Shown: positions 11,284-22,998 of the stretch, piece by piece
How positions within the stretch are numbered: the first letter of the stretch is position 1
Layout: each line of letters begins with the position of its first letter
Assembly (NCBI GenBank): GCA_907164885.2
Contig: OU015500.1
Span: forward strand, 53,691,783 to 53,755,782
Origin: Dolomedes plantarius
Taxonomy: Eukaryota; Arthropoda; Arachnida; Araneae; Dolomedidae
Reading direction: 5' to 3'
DNA length: 64,000 nt
The notes under the pieces: model-generated
What the model was told of the DNA's origin: nothing
Seen by the model: the letters and a program-made list of their open reading frames with translations, nothing else
Database searches by the model: none
Position numbers and translations under genes: made by a program

Positions 11284-11733
11284 CTATTGGTCCTGTATCG
11301 GGGAATGGCTGGAAGTTCCTGATTTATACACATACCACGGTAGCACGTTAAAATTTTCCGTGGGTGAACCCGATTTCTTTATTTTTTTCACTTTTGCATG
11401 ATCTTTGGCAAAATATGACCTCAGGCTTTTTATTTTTGTTTTAACATTCTCAACGTTCAACAGGTACTTGTCGGCCAACAACTTAAGGCTATCGCGTCTA
11501 ATAATTTTATTTGTGTATGCGGAGTAGCTGACGTCCCACAATGCAGATAAATTTCGGTAATCTTCAATAAAATTTAAAATTTCTTCGGAACACTGAGACA
11601 TTCTGAAGCTCTGTCCACACTCGTGCGCTATCCTCTTCCCTTTCTGACTTGCGGAGTAGATAATTACAAGAGAAAAAGAACTTTTTTTATACCACGGTTT
11701 TAAATTTTCTGTTAAATCATAGAAACTTGACAA
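11284..11733 (-). CDS. MADF/Myb-SANT-like DNA-binding protein fragment
   Basis: The 149-residue frame contains a plausible MADF domain from about residue 50 to 138: ILNFIEDYRNLSALWD, then VKTKIKSLRSYFAKD and a K-rich stretch before VLPWYVYKS. MADF domains bind DNA in host transcription regulators and also occur in accessory proteins of PIF/Harbinger transposons. The first 40 codons lie in sequence repeated at 48.76 kb, so the displayed ATG is probably not native and the domain may begin after an intron or a break. A separate frame at 11766-11972 lies just upstream on the same strand. A transposon accessory ORF is more likely than a host gene because of the repeat context, but I cannot decide. 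Confidence 0.5.
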   Translation of the reverse strand: MSSFYDLTENLKPWYKKSSFSLVIIYSASQKGKRIAHECGQSFRMSQCSEEILNFIEDYRNLSALWDVSYSAYTNKIIRRDSLKLLADKYLLNVENVKTKIKSLRSYFAKDHAKVKKIKKSGSPTENFNVLPWYVYKSGTSSHSPIQDQ

Positions 11734-12128
11734 TTCTATGTATTAGATCTTATCACAGGAGATGTTTATCGTCTTGTGAATATCTGCTGCCTGCGCTGAA
11801 CGTTGAGAATATGCATCGCGAAGACATTGAAGTCTAGCTTCAGGCTCTTCTTGGGTCTCATTGACTTGTGATTGAGCTGTTCTTGCTCTTTGGCTATCGA
11901 GTCGCGCCACCTTGTGGATTTTTTCCGAGCTAACTTTCCATGCAAATCAAAATTAACTGAAAATGAATTCAATTCTACTTAAAGATGGCTAAAAGTATTA
12001 AAAGAATACATTGTTATCGTGTTCTGAGTTATTCTAAAAGTTTCAAACGTCTAGCTAGTCGGGAAGTTAGTTAAAAATCGATTGCAAGATTTGTACTGGA
12101 CAAGCACACAAACAAGAAAGCGAGTTAA
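11655..12128 (-). repeat. Dispersed repeat, copy 1 (paralogue at 48.76-49.22 kb)
   Basis: Blocks 11655-11740 and 11940-12128 match 48755-48835 and 48985-49217 closely, for example TCGGGAAGTTAGTTAAAAAT. The match continues past the piggyBac element at 13229 (TTAATAAAAACGTGGTA versus TTAATAAAAACATGGTA at 49214). The copies therefore derive from one element or duplicated locus. The MADF-containing side lies only here. Confidence 0.8.
11766..11972 (-). CDS. Unknown basic ORF upstream of the MADF frame
   Basis: 68 codons, rich in Lys/Arg and Gln (for example RWRDSIAKEQEQLNHKS). It lies on the same strand as the MADF ORF and 5' of it, in a different frame with a 32-bp gap. It could be an N-terminal portion of the same broken protein. 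I recognise no domain. The interval 11741-11940 is absent from the paralogous repeat at 48.8-49.0 kb, where different sequence takes its place. Confidence 0.25.
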   Translation of the reverse strand: MNSFSVNFDLHGKLARKKSTRWRDSIAKEQEQLNHKSMRPKKSLKLDFNVFAMHILNVQRRQQIFTRR

Positions 12129-13228
12129 CCCTTTCACGCCCAGTGATGCCAATTGGAATGATGATATTCAGAATTTTTTTTCTCAGCCGCCAGAACTGCC
12201 ACTGATATCAAATAAATTTTATTGAAATATTTGTACATTTTTCTATTCAAAATAATTTTTTCCTTTACCCTATAGATGGCAGCACTATTCCAGTAAAGGA
12301 AGAAATATTTGATGTTTGAGTGTCAACTGAAATCTAAAAACACGTTAAAATCAATTTCATTTTAGATGTAATTAAAAAAATAATAATGTTTAAATTAGCC
12401 TCTTATCATTTTTAAATAAGTGTAAAAATCATATTTTGGCAATTTTTTAAAATAAATTATCCGAAATATTTGTTGCATATTTTTTTCAAAAACGAGTGAT
12501 TCCAAATGGCATCACTGGGAGTTATCAATGGGGTGCGCAACTCAACACCTCCAAACATTTATTTACGATTGCTAGCGGTTGTAGCACATGGTTGTACCAA
12601 ATTTGAATACTTGAATAGTATTAATTGAATATAAGTATACTTCTACTGATTTGCTTCAAAATCTTTTAACATGCCAAAAAGAAAATCGGAATTTTTATCG
12701 ATACATTGCCCATTGCTGATGTCAGATTTGACAATTTAGGCCACTGGCCTCTTCCTATAGAAGGAAAAAGAAGATGTAAATTGTGTATCAAATCGTACAC
12801 CATAACAATGTGTGAAAAATGCAATGTGTCACTTTGCCTTAACAAAATTAATAATTGTTTTAAAAAATTTCATGTAAAATAAATTAAAATAATTATTAAA
12901 ATACATTGTTAAAATTCATTAAAATATATTTTTTATTCATTAAAATATATTATTTGCTTCAGATACATGTATAGATCAAAATACATTAAAATATTTAATT
13001 TTTTCCACCTACCATCAACTCCCAATGATTCCAAATGGCATCAACTCTATTTTTAACTCAAGCACTACTTAATTCCCAATGATGCCATTTGGAATCATTT
13101 AAAATTTTGATTAAATAATTAAAAAAAATTTTTTTTTCTTTCTGTTCTTTTATACTGGACATAAAATGAGTTCATTTCAGGAATTTCATATTTTTAGAAT
13201 GAGTAATAAACTTTTGGGACTGAAAGGG
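12129..13228 (+). mobile_element. piggyBac-type element flanked by TTAA
   Basis: TTAA at 12125-12128 and 13229-13232 flank ends CCCTTTCACGCCC and, in reverse complement, CCCTTTCAGTCCC. Both the target site and the CCC-start TIR are piggyBac hallmarks. The paralogous repeat at 49.2 kb holds an uninterrupted TTAA at the same point, a natural empty site. The interior retains only the cysteine-rich C-terminus of a transposase. Near-palindromic motifs based on ATTCCAAATGGCAT(C)A recur at about 12140, 12490, 13020 and 13080 in both orientations and may be transposase-binding repeats. Confidence 0.88.
12721..12882 (+). pseudogene. piggyBac transposase C-terminal cysteine-rich domain
   Basis: A 53-codon frame ending in TAA carries the pattern DNLGHWP, CKLCIKSYT, CEKCNVSLCL, CFKKFH, the zinc-binding cysteine-rich tail found at the C-terminus of piggyBac transposases. 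In that family this domain binds the transposon ends. The catalytic DDD core upstream is deleted: no matching frame is found between the left TIR and 12700. What remains is a relic inside a non-autonomous element. Confidence 0.85.
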
Positions 13229-13232
13229 TTAA

Positions 13233-14842
13233 TAAAAACGTGGTAATAAAAACAGGCATGGAATGAGGCAAGAACATTCAGTTGGGTTGGATACGCTTGC
13301 AATAAGGCATGCGCTATCGAATTCCAGGAATTTTACAGGGTAAATGGCATTTCCGTGCGCATGACTCACGTTCCCTTCCCCGTGCGTCCTGTTGAAGAGG
13401 AAAGCGTACGAGTGTGGACAAAGGAGATTCATGAATAGCTGGCTCATGGACTCTTTATGATACTAATTTTCGGGTGTTCTAATATTCCGAGGTGGATCAT
13501 TTCGTTTCCTTGGTAATCTAGACCCACTTGCTCTTACGTTTGAAGCCTATCACAGGATTGTTTTTCGATCAGAAACATCATCAGTTGCATACAGTTCGAA
13601 GCGCTCCTTAAATGCTCTCTTTGTTCACGTTTACAGAACAGCTGTTTTTAAAGAACTTTTCCATAACGAAACTGCGATATTCATCGGGCCAACAGATTGT
13701 GTCTACGGACAACTAGAAAATAAACCCGAAATGTTGCAAACCCTCTGTTAGAATTAGGCTAAACCGAAGTAAACTTCATTGATTTGTGTCAATCAATTTT
13801 GTTCAGTCTTCATAAAAGACTTATTATTTTTATGTGTTGATAATTCATTATATTTTTTTATTATTATTCACTTATTGTTTGCATTCTGTATTGTAGTTAA
13901 GTTCCTGCTCACTAGATGGCGTCACTATGATTATTTTTTGTTGTTGATTCGACGCTAAGTAATGCAAAAAAAAATGGCTATTCGCTATGTTGGATCCGAC
14001 TCCATTCCTATTCTTTTTGTTAAAGATTACCATTTTGAAGTCAATAATTCATGTGATGCACTCTGATTCAGAATAGTTATTCTTTATGTCAAAAATTCAA
14101 GTTATGTGCAAAACTGAAGTCATTTATTAAATTTTTCGTATGGATACATGCATTGAAAGTCTTATTTTGTATTGATTTATTCAACTATTATTCAGATGAT
14201 GGTAAAAGGTAAGCTATTCCAATATTATTTGTATTAAAAGAATTAAGAAGATTGATTCACTGCATCTTTAAAACAAGTCCATAAAATATTTTCTTTTGGT
14301 AATGGAAAATAATACAGTCCACTAAAATATGACACATTATTAATAAATTCACGGATCCTCCAGATCTGATTAACCCAAAGTAAAATGTACTTATCTAACA
14401 ACTAACATGACGTCACAATTGCATGTATTACGGCTTAAGTTAACTGTCGATTAAGGCTGGTTAGTTGAGTTAGTAATTGTTAGTTGAGTTACTTAACTGT
14501 ATATTATTTCTTGCATCTCATTTAAAATGAGTATAAGTGTTCATTGTATGTCTCCCGCCATTACAGGATTGACAACTGTTTTCACGGTTTGTGAGTATAG
14601 TTTATATTAATGCTTACGCTTTTAATAAATTTATGTTCATTTTATTATTGTCTCACTTTAATAAACTGTCCCTCTTTATTGAGTTTAAAAGAATTATTTA
14701 ACCCTCCATGATTTCATAGCACCACCCTCGAGGCTCAAAACCCTCACCACACCTTCCCCAGTGACCTTCAGAAATGTCAATTCTGCCAGACTCTATACGA
14801 TTACAAAATTCTAAGCAATAAGATTTTTGACTTTTGTAATTA
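13233..14842. other. Unannotated DNA
   Basis: Resumes the dispersed repeat for a few tens of bases after the piggyBac element, then holds AT-rich sequence without gene or repeat signatures that I can identify. Confidence 0.4.
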
Positions 14843-15800
14843 CACTGAAGAGCAAAATAACTGGTACACCTGCCTAATATCGTCTAGGACCCCACGAGCG
14901 CGCAGAAGTACCGGAACACGACGTGGAATGGACTCGACTGAAGTCTGAAGGTATCCTGGAGGCAATTCACACCGTGAATCCTGCAGGTCAGTCCCCAAAT
15001 CCGTAGGAGTGAGAGGGGGGTTGAGATTTCTTATGAACAGCACGTTGCAAGGCATCCCAGATATGCTCAATAATGTTAAAGTCTAGAGATTCAGGTGGAC
15101 AATGGTAGTGTCCAAAGTCAGAAGTGTAATCCTGGAGCCACTCGGAAGTAACTATGGACGTAGGAGTGTGTCGCATTGTCTTGCTGGAATTGTCCAAGTC
15201 CGTCGGGATACACAATGGACATCAATGGGTGTAGATGGTCGGACAGGATGCTTATGTAAACGTCAGCTGTCAGAGTTGTCTCTAGATGTATGAGGGGTCC
15301 CATATCACACCAACTGCACACGCCCCATACCATCACAAAGGTTCCACCAACTTGAAAAGTCCCCGATTCACATGTACGGTCCATGGATTCATGTGGTTGT
15401 ACACGCACATCCGGCCGACGCAATTGGAAACGAGACTCGTCAGAACAGACAACGTGTTTCCAGTCATCAGCAGTCAAATGGAGGTGCTGGCCGGCCCAGG
15501 CAAGACATAAAGCTCTGTGCTATGCATGCTTTATGTCTTGCTAACAACGGTACATGAGTGGGACTGCAGCTCCGAGAGTCCATATGAATGACGGCCCTTT
15601 GAACAGTTCACACGCTGACAATTGTTGATGCCCCAGCATTGAAATCCACAGAAATTTGTGGAAGTGTTGCGTGTCTCTCTTGATTAAGGATTCTCATCAG
15701 TCGTCGACGGTCCAATTCCATCAAGGTGTTTTTCAGGCCGCACCGCTGTCGGAGATTTGATGTTTTTCCAGATACCTGATATTCATGGTACACTTAAGAA
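14843..15800 (-). pseudogene. Tc1-like transposon 2, transposase degraded
   Basis: The left end carries a Tc1-type terminus at a TA (CACTGAAGAGCAAAATAACT from 14843). Minus-strand frames give, in order, an N-terminal region DRRRLMRILNQERH, then SDESRF with RVQPHESM, VMVWGVCSW, FQQDNATHS, and after a frameshift DFNIIEHIWDALQRAV and IPRRVPVLLRARG. These are the first Asp, second Asp and catalytic Glu regions of a Tc1 transposase plus its usual C-terminal PRRV motif. Multiple stops and frameshifts make it inactive. The helix-turn-helix start and the right TIR are not clearly present, so the element is probably truncated near 15.8 kb. Confidence 0.85.
15501..15540. repeat. 13-bp inverted repeat within transposase relic
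   Basis: CAAGACATAAAGC (15501-15513) is repeated in reverse complement at 15528-15540. It breaks the transposase frame between the PLLARH region and the catalytic region, and looks like a small inverted duplication or foldback scar. Confidence 0.75.
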
Positions 15801-17200
15801 ATGGTCGTGCGCGAAAATTGAAATTACATCGCTACCTCCTAGATGCTATGCCCCATCTCTCGTGCGCTGACTATAACACTATTATTTTGCTGTTGCCGAC
15901 TATAAGGACTATTATTTTGCTTTTTGGTTTTTATTTGTTAAGGTGTCGGTTCAATCAAGTCAAACTTCCGACTATTCTTCCGATTGCAACAAAAGCCACT
16001 GTAACGATGAAGTTTGTTACAGTTTTTATTTTTAATACTACTCACTCTAAATTAAAATTAATTTTAATGTATAATCTAAAATTCAATAATTCTTATAATT
16101 CCCCTCATAATTTCAGTCCTCAATGTTATTTCTTAGGCATATTAGCTATACTGTTTTAATTTTAACATGTGCCCTGATATGTGGGTGGCCTAATGGATCC
16201 TGTGCCATTTTCTTTCTTGCGACGTCTGTGAATTTTAACAGCTCTACGCTTTCAATTACACCTCTTAAAAATTAATCTCGCTCCAAATATTCAGCAACTC
16301 CTTTATCCGTATAACAAGAAACGTGCTATTCTATGTCTTCATGTAGTGTCCCCATTTATTGTTCGCGGATGACTTTGTTCAATATCTTTAACAATACCTT
16401 CCCTAAGTCATAAAAAGTCGGAAATTTTGCTTTCAAAGAAACTTCCCTTTAATTGCTCTGTTTGCCTAAGTTTGAATTCCGTGGGAAATCTTTTTCCTTC
16501 GTAGCTCTCCTTGTGTGGGGGACTGTTGTCCAATCACAATCCCTGATGTCTGTACGCTCATGGACCAATTACATTTTTCTAACTTTCCGACTGTGCTCCT
16601 TGGCGAACGTTAGGGGTTGTTTTTTGGGACAGAAATCGCTATTGCACTCTTACTGCACTGTTGTAACCTGTCCGTGAACTTTTCCGGTTTCTCCGGTCGT
16701 AAAAGCTTATGCTCGTTCGTTTGCTGCTTTTTTTATTGCTCTTCCGCTCATTGGCGGTTGTTTAAGTCTTGCAACCCTCGCTTTCTCCTAAACTTGGCTG
16801 GTTATGAAAAAAAAGGATATCAAATACTTGAGCTTCGTTTCTTAGAGTAGTACCTTCTCTTTTTTGTTGCAAGCCCCCCCCCCCCCCCAGGAAAAGGCCA
16901 TATAAAATTTCTCAAAAAAACATTTTAATATAGTATTTTACAATCAGACCACCAAAGTTTTTCTACAACTGTTTTTAATAAATATTATTAAATACCATAT
17001 TGAGAAGTAGTGTTAAAATTGTAAAATAAGTACATTAGTATGAGAGCCCTGATAAAATATCTATATAAAATGATAGGTACACAAAAAATGCTGTTTGAAC
17101 ACACATGAAATTAACTAAAATTGTCGATTACGCGCCATATTTAAACAAAATTTCAGAACAGTTGATTTATTCCAAACTTGGATCGTTACGAAGGGAGGAA
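15801..17200. other. Unannotated DNA
   Basis: No recognisable gene. The frames at 15785-16159 and 16453-16850 are low-complexity or unmatched. A poly-C run of about 14 bases lies near 16876. The reverse complement of 15906-15921 weakly resembles the Tc1-2 left terminus, but not enough to call a right TIR. Confidence 0.4.
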
Positions 17201-18200
17201 GTCAATACGGAATTGGTTCACCTCTGGCATCGGTGCAAGTTTGTCACCCTACGTGGCTTAGACTGACAAGAGTTCCTGGATGGTGTACTGAGAGTTTCTT
17301 GCCAAATTGGTTCCAACTGTGGGGCTAAATCGTCAAGTGAACAGTTGGAATAGCCTTCAATGTGCTCTGTGAGGGAGTGATCATGTGACCTAGCTGGCCA
17401 AGGATGTGTTCGACAAGCTTGAATAAATTTCATAGCAACACGTGTCGTATGCGACTGGGGATTATCTTGTTGTAAAGTAAGTCTGGGGTGGTGCAATAGG
17501 AACGGCAACAAATTGGGTCGCAGAATGTAGTCTACATACCGCTGTTCTATAAATGTGTCACAAATGACTACCAAATCTGTCTGGCTATCAAAGGAAATGG
17601 CACCCCAGAACAAAACGCCCTCATGTGGGTCTGTGTGGCATGCGATATTAAGGGCAGGATCCCCACGCCGTCGTGGACGTCTCCAGATATGTCTTCAGTG
17701 GTTGTCAGGATACAGTTGGAAACGGAACTTGTTCCTGAAGACTATACGTCCCCAGTTCCAAGTTGATCAAGTTAAGCCCTATTGTAATCAAACTGGACTG
17801 TGTACAGAAGTGAGGAGCAGGCGGCTCCACAGTCGGCGCGAGCCACTCTCAGTCGTTTGTCAATGATAATTTTGGACACTGGTGTGCGGGTCACACGTCG
17901 TATGATTGATAACAATGAATACGGTGCTGTGGCAGCTGATCTAACAATCGCTCTGTCTTCCCGTTCTGTTGTGGTCCTATGCCAACCGCTGCCATTCTGA
18001 TGCTAATATGGGTAGTTAATGACACACTCTTGCGAGCATCGTCTAATCGTTGCATCGCTTCGACCTACATGTCGAGCAGTTCTTCGATTTGCCCAACCAT
18101 ATTCTTTTAATACGATGACAATACCTCTTTCAAGCTCTGAAATATGCTCGTAATGAGCACGAATACTTTGGTCATCAAGTGCATCTGTATCGGCTCTTTC
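17200..18200 (-). pseudogene. Tc1-like transposase 3, degraded
   Basis: Reading the minus strand from about 18180: HISELERGIVIVLKEYGW, ANRRTARHVGRSDATIRRC is a typical Tc1 paired-like helix-turn-helix. Then comes EDRAIVRSAAT and RRVTRTPVSKIIIDKRL. The 17613-17218 frame gives FWGAISFDSQTDLVV, LQQDNPQSHTTRV and a PRRV-type C-terminus. The first catalytic Asp region is badly decayed and several frames are involved. I could not find convincing TIRs on either side. It belongs to a lineage different from the other Tc1 copies in the window, judging by its N-terminus. Confidence 0.82.
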
Positions 18201-18794
18201 CTAGGTTCTAAATTACAGGACTAACACTTTAGCCAAGTGGGACTCCGACCCTCGCGGTGCTCTTAAAATCCGGAGTCGTACAACTCTGCCATACAGCCTT
18301 AATTGGACTTGAACTGATAGATACTATCGGTCAAGGGGCATCAGAAACAATACAACAACACTTCGGTAAGGCATTGTTACAGTCGAAATGCAAGAGAAGT
18401 TTTGAACATAAGATCAAGAATATCAGCTTATATACATCTGCTGAATACGAGTTCTAATGCACTGAAGCTCCCGCTAATTATTCGGTAGACACCAAATTTT
18501 AATCATTTGCGTTTTCCGTCGAAACATCTTTGCATAAGAAATTCCTTTACAATCGGAATTCCTTCTCTGTGAGTAGTTTTTTTTTTTTTTTTTTGGGGGG
18601 GGAGGGGGTAATTTATAACAAAGCTTTGTGGTTTAGAGTGAGAAATGTCAGTTTCCAATTCAAGGGTAACAAAGACACTTCCATACTAATGCAAATCACA
18701 TTAATTAGTGAAATTTTAGGATACCTTGTAGACAAAGTACAAAATGTACACGTTAACTCCTGTCACAATGCTTTAGTAAGAAAACATAAGTGAG
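18201..18794. other. Unannotated spacer
   Basis: No recognisable gene. It contains a T-run followed by a G-run at about 18579-18608, which is a simple sequence. The 66-codon frame at 18257-18457 has no recognised pattern. Confidence 0.35.
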
Positions 18795-18893
18795 GCGATG
18801 AGGCGACTGACTCAGACGCCGAATTGAGTCCTATTAAACATACGAAATTTTATTAAATAATGAAAAAATATTAATTGTTTAGTTACATATTCG

Positions 18894-19272
18894 ATGAAAT
18901 TCGTAAAAATGCACAAATATCGAATTTATCTGATAGAGGAACCATTAAACTTAACTATATTGTTTTCAAATAAAGCAAAAAAATACGCAAGATGTATTAA
19001 ATTTTTACCTAAATATGATTTTGAATGCCTATATCCCGACGTTCTTGTAGCTCTAAGAATTCTACTAAAACTACCTGTAACTGTTACAGTAGGTGAGTGC
19101 GATTTTTCCTAAACTGGAAATTTTGAAGAAGTATCGACGGACAACAACCGTACACAAAAGATTGAATGATGGGGTAATACTATCTTGTATAGAAAAAAAC
19201 GGTATGTAAAACAATAAATTATAGAGATGCGATCGAGCAGTTTGCTGTAACAAAGGCTCGAAGAACAATTTA
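18894..19272 (+). pseudogene. hAT transposase C-terminal dimerisation region
   Basis: The frame from 18894 gives YPDVLVALRILLKLPVTVTV followed by GECDFS, matching the hAT dimerisation-domain signature (YP, then LR.LL..PV, then SERSFS). A one-base insertion near 19109 creates a TAA. One frame over, the homology continues as KLEILKKYRRTTTVHKRLND, and after another slip as NYRDAIEQFAVTKARRTI plus a stop at 19270-19272. The zinc-finger BED and catalytic parts upstream are absent. It is a dead fragment. Confidence 0.82.
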
Positions 19273-19700
19273 GTAATTATTTATTTTATTAATTAAGAAA
19301 TTATATTGAAATTTATTAACTGCGAAGAAATATCTACGGACAACAACAACAACACACAAGCTATTGAAAGATGAGGGAATATCTTGTATAGACAAAACGG
19401 TATGTAAAAATATAAATTATAGATATGCAATCGAAGAGTTTACTTTAATAAACGCTCGAAGAATGATTTAGTAATTTTTTTTATTAATTAAGAAATTATA
19501 TTTAAATTTATTTACTATGAAGAAATATCTACGGACAACAACAACAACACACAAGCGATTGAAAGATGGAGGAATATCTTGTATGGAAAAAAGGTATGTA
19601 AAAAATAAATTATAGAAATGCGATCGAGCAGTTTGCTGTAAGAAAGGTTCGAAGAATGATTTAGTAATTATTTTTAAAGAAATTATATTCAAATTTATTT
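19117..19700 (+). repeat. About 195-bp tandem triplication of the hAT transposase 3' end
   Basis: Three head-to-tail copies begin at about 19120, 19324 and 19517. Each contains AAGAAATATCTACGGACAAC or a variant, encodes the same KKYLRTTTTTHK-type segment, and ends in GCTCGAAGAA then a TAG and AT-rich 3' flank. Copies 2 and 3 are more alike than either is to copy 1, and copy 2 is the most intact frame. Confidence 0.88.
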
Positions 19701-19917
19701 ACTTTTTCTAATTTTTTTTATCTTCTGTAATTTTTTAACTGTATGTTTCTTCAATAAATAAACCTTTTATTTTTGTTCAATACATATTTTTCCCAAAATT
19801 TCCGTTATTCGATTAAGTAAACTATTTCTAATAGTCATACATTCCTTGCTTAGAGTCTGTCCAAACATTTCAAAAGAGCTCGCCTCAGGCGTCTCAATTG
19901 ATCGGCCCTGCCCTGCC

Positions 19918-20783
19918 TACAAACTTGGAATGTAAGCTCTGTACCATTGCCATTTGCTGTAGAACATATTTCACGCTATTACTTTAAACTTGAAGTTTAA
20001 CAACAAATATAACATATGTTATGCGTTATTTCTTCTGCGATTTATTCAGAAAATATTTGAACACTGACATTTTGAGAAAGGGAGAATTTCACGTTAAAAC
20101 TAATTATTTTTAGAAATTTCACCGAGAAGTTAGGTAGCGTTATTTTTGTGTAGTCACATACTATTTGAGAGAGCTTTTAGTGCTCTTCATTTGTCAAATT
20201 TATTCCCACGCACACATTAATTGGTGCGCTGGAATGTCGTTACACATTCTGCTACTTAGCTTGTCAAGTAAAATAATGCCCAGGGATGCAGACGAGAAAA
20301 GAAAGACATTAACAGATATTTTTCCATTTACATTGTGGAAGTTAATTAAGGCTCCACCTTAATCACTTTAACTCAATTATTACGAGCTCGTTATTAACTT
20401 CTACCGATATACAAACAGAAAAATATGTTGAGTGTCAGTGCTTGCTCTTGATACTTATACCCAAAGTATTAATGCGTAAATTGATTTAAGTGAAGAGAGA
20501 GAGAGGGAATTTTCCGTTAGATGAATCTTGGAAAACAAATAATAGAGACGACTATTAAGGAACATAGATTTTTTTTTATAGAAACTTCACATTTTCACAA
20601 AAGGGACTGGAAATTATTTATGTTATGTTTTGCAACATTTGATAGAATTAAACCCTTTTTACATTTTTAAAAAATATATACAATGAGTTGCTTAATAAAT
20701 AACTTGAATTCATGCATTTTTCGTATAATATAGATATGCAACTAATAAGTAGTTCAAATTTAATAATAATAAAAAATAATAGC

Positions 20784-20853
<70 letters not shown>

Positions 20854-21000
20854 GTAATAAACTTGAGTGGTAAGTTACCGGGAAAAATTAGTTTTGATCA
20901 CACTGAAGATGAGAAAATTATTAATCCGTTTATCATAAACGGCATTTGAGCAGTGGTCTTCTTATACATGTTTATAATTTTAATAAAATAACGTTTTTAA
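19918..21000. other. Unannotated DNA with AAT microsatellite
   Basis: No gene seen. It contains an (AAT)n tract at 20761-20860 and a short AG-rich run near 20497. TTTAA at 20996-21000 is a possible target duplication for the next element. Confidence 0.45.
20761..20860. repeat. (AAT)n microsatellite
   Basis: Roughly 30 trinucleotide units with a few interruptions. Confidence 0.95.
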
Positions 21001-21514
21001 GGCTGCTGTGTACTAACCCTATTGGATTCGCTGGGGAAACTCTATAAGATTCACTTTATAAATTTCATCCACCAAAGGAATTTATGAGCGCTTAAAACAC
21101 ACTTTACCAGATTTTTGTCCGGAATAAGGTAAATGCACCTATAATGGGCCGCCTTTTAGAAATGTCGAGAAATTAAGGGTCTATCGTTACCTAAGGCAGT
21201 AGAAGGGGCGGGGGTCATTGGCTACTAGTAACCCTTCTACTGCCTTAGGTAACGATAGACCCTTAATTTCTCGACATTTCTAAAAGGTGGCCCATTATAG
21301 GTGCATTTACCTTAATTTAAATTTAAAAATATTTGCATTTTCTTTAGAAAAAGGAAAGTGCCCCAAGGTGTAAAATTTCTTTCTCTATTACAAATTATAA
21401 TAATTTATTTTTGAAAATAATAATTCTTTGAATCACAGTTAGAATCCTTGGACACATTCTATCCATATTTTAACATTGAGGGCAGCGAATCCGATAGAGT
21501 TACTATACAACAGC
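21001..21514. mobile_element. TIR element carrying a nested hairpin MITE
   Basis: The left end GGCTGCTGTGTACTAACCCT continues ATTGGATTCGCTG. The reverse complement of the right end (from 21514) is GCTGTTGTATAGTAACTCTA continuing TCGGATTCGCTG. These are imperfect 30-odd bp terminal inverted repeats. TTTAA occurs immediately outside both ends (20996-21000 and 21515-21519) and may be a target duplication. There is no coding sequence. The superfamily cannot be assigned from this alone. Confidence 0.65.
21127..21312. mobile_element. Hairpin (foldback) MITE with TA flanks
   Basis: The 81-base arms 21127-21207 and 21232-21312 are reverse complements with one mismatch by eye (GGGCCGCC against GGGCCACC), around a 24-base loop. 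TA flanks both ends (21125-21126 and 21313-21314), compatible with a Tc1/mariner-type target. Near-perfect arms imply recent insertion or gene conversion. Transcribed, it would form a long hairpin RNA. Confidence 0.88.
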
Positions 21515-22754
<1,240 letters not shown>

Positions 22755-22757
<3 letters not shown>

Positions 22758-22998
22758 ACCCAACAAACACAGGACTGACGGCAGCTTATCGGGCCAGTGC
22801 TGGAGGCACCGGTTGAACGACAAGTACGGGAGAATTTTGTCGGGCCACTGGCGGGTTGTTTACGAACCTCCGAAGGGGAAACGCTTTCCGTTTACGTGTT
22901 TCAGGGCCTGTTATGGGTTGATATGAATCGCACCGAAATCGTTTACCCTGCATCGTCCCGGAACTGTACCTCCGATTCGTAACCACAAGTAACAGATA
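22755..22998 (-). repeat. GC-rich dispersed island, copy 1 (SINE/LINE 3'-end-like)
   Basis: Starts TATACCCAACAAACACAGGA on the plus strand, right after (TA)n, and is far more GC-rich than its surroundings. A homologous island at 55472-55715 shares the same start, a GGAGGC(A/G)CCGG block and the ending GATTCGTAACCA(C/G)AAGTA. The distinct island at 35469-35842 ends, inverted, in the same TGTTTGTTGGGTATA. The shared end followed by AT-simple repeats suggests that TGTTTGTTGGGTATA is the 3' end of a retroposon with a TA/TAAA tail. That makes this copy minus-strand. Confidence 0.6.

Larger units (their letters stand above)
18795..19917 (+). mobile_element. hAT-type element relic
   Basis: The right end reads, in reverse complement, CAGGGCAGGGCCGATC followed by GAGACGCCTGAGGCGAGC, a hAT-style CAGGG terminus with GGCGA-type subterminal motifs. 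The left side has GAGGCGACTGACTCAGACGC, a comparable subterminal block, but the CAGGG tip is missing. Inside lies a hAT transposase C-terminus (18894-19272) followed by further copies of its 3' end. The left boundary is approximate. Confidence 0.6.

Noticed and set aside
15785..16159. 124-codon plus frame beside Tc1-like transposon 2
   Set aside because: Hydrophobic, low-complexity AT translation, partly antisense to transposon sequence.
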